NCBI GenBank assembly: GCA_013396525.1
Contig: VWYX01000010.1
Location: 3,015,669 to 3,079,668 of the forward strand
Direction of reading: 5' to 3'
DNA from: Chaetorhynchus papuensis
Lineage: Eukaryota > Chordata > Aves > Passeriformes > Rhipiduridae
DNA length: 64,000 nt
Shown here: in pieces, positions 63,008-64,000 of the stretch
How positions within the stretch are numbered: the first letter of the stretch is position 1
Layout of the letters: every line of letters begins with the position of its first letter
Notes under the pieces: generated by a model
The model's database searches: none
What the model saw: the letters and a program-made list of their open reading frames with translations, nothing else
What the model was told of the DNA's origin: nothing
Program-made: the position numbers and the translations under genes

Positions 63008-64000
63008 CTTTCATAACATGAATTACTGGATTTTTAAAACTAACATAAAAATACTCCATCTGTAGAGTATATCATATTTTGATGCTACAGAAAGCAAATA
63101 GACTGTTTATTACTATTTGTTTAGTAGTACCAGAGTAGTATTTCTTAGTGCCATGGTTTCAAGCATGGAAATGCAGAGTCAAGTGTTTGTGATCTGCAGT
63201 TTTATATTTTAGTTCAATGAAGTATACCTCTGATGTACCTTGTAAGATATGAACTGATGTCTTTGTTCACAAAAGCACCTTCTCCACCAAAACATTAGAT
63301 GTTATGCTACTTAGTGTGTTAAAATATTAAACACACAAAGCTTAAAACATCTTAGGATTTTGAACATTTTGCATTAAGTATTGGATTTTGTTAATTAAAA
63401 TGTGATTTTCATTATATCTGGAATCTATTTTAGCTAAAAGTCTTCCAGCATTTTAATTTGAAGAGTAGTAGTACTTCATTAGGCTATTTTTTTTCTTCAC
63501 TTACATAATCATTTCAGAAAGAAAGCATCACCTTATTCATATTGCAACTGCACAATGTAGGTAAACTACACACCTGTGGAACATCATGTGGAGGCTACCA
63601 GTCACAGGAAACCGTGGAAAGTTCTCTTCTTTGTAAAGAGAGAAAGGATTTTTACAAAACAGCTACAAAAGCAACAAATTAGCAGGATGAGGCAAGCATT
63701 AGGCTGGTAAATTTCTTTACATTATGTAAGTCTCAATCCACAAAGCATGTCCTAAAATTATTTAATGAAGATATTTTTCAGTGATACTCCTTCCTAACTG
63801 ATTCCAATTAGTAAAGCTTTCTTCAGAGATCAGTGGCAATGATGTACTTATTGCAGACAAACATTTTAAATAATTCTTCTTACCAGCTTCAGCTACACGC
63901 AATAGATTATTTCATGCACTATATCCTGCTCTTGCAATACTTTAAATGAACCATGTCCAAACAATGTAAAAAATGCATTTTGATAGAAAACATTTTAAAG

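Larger units (their letters stand above)
59171..64000 (-). other. KDM4C intron, 5' side of the JmjC exon (partial)
   Basis: There is no coding exon I can recognise. I looked on the minus strand for the preceding exon (conserved NFATVRWIDYGKVAKL) and did not see it. The stretch holds a short triplicate repeat near 59.5 kb, an LTR-like block at 60081-60615, a trinucleotide run at 62028, a poly-T at about 62243 and a perfect palindrome at 62967-63007. The remainder is AT-rich sequence without visible structure. Confidence 0.8.

Noticed and set aside
1..64000. CRISPR arrays, operons, tRNA or rRNA genes
   Set aside because: No regularly spaced direct repeats, no tRNA-like cloverleaf and no rRNA sequence were seen. 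The context is a vertebrate intron-rich gene.

Overview
The window is AT-rich vertebrate nuclear DNA, almost certainly avian. It has canonical GT-AG introns, many decayed CR1 LINE fragments, several retroviral solo-LTR-like blocks and one 50-N assembly gap. No bacterial, phage or organellar features are visible. Nearly all listed long open frames are chance frames or decayed CR1.

One protein-coding gene runs through the window on the minus strand, so transcription goes from high to low coordinates: KDM4C (JMJD2C), the H3K9/H3K36 histone lysine demethylase. I placed nine internal coding exons at 59170-58977, 55775-55537, 53742-53381, 51492-51381, 37685-37504, 36687-36471, 35518-35442, 17729-17674 and 14512-14404. 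Their reading phases chain without a break through all eight junctions, giving 1548 nt or 516 codons. They encode the end of the JmjC domain (the Cys-Thr-Cys zinc ligands), the variable acidic/serine-rich linker, the first PHD finger and the first half of the extended PHD finger. The JmjN and most of JmjC lie above 64000. The rest of the second PHD finger, the two Tudor domains and the 3' UTR lie below position 1. In birds KDM4C is Z-linked, so this is probably chromosome Z (inference from known synteny).

The rest is intron. 1-14403 is intron with four CR1 pieces and a (TGAA)n microsatellite. 14513-17673 is an intron with little in it. 17730-35441 is a 17.7 kb intron with CR1 pieces, an LTR-like block near 20.4-21.0 kb, the N gap at 28717-28766 and a duplicated 105-bp segment. 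35442-37685 holds three clustered exons. 37686-51380 is a 13.7 kb intron with a solo LTR carrying a clean 5-bp target duplication and a decayed ~56-bp tandem repeat. 51381-59170 holds four exons. 59171-64000 is intron with another LTR-like block and a perfect 41-bp palindrome.

No new enzyme or defence system is visible. The items most worth a second look are the palindrome, the intra-intron 105-bp duplication, two LTRs bracketing the JmjC exon, U/G-rich tracts upstream of two PHD exons, and a possible 39-nt in-frame alternative acceptor. Family assignments come from recall and reading of the sequence; no search was run.
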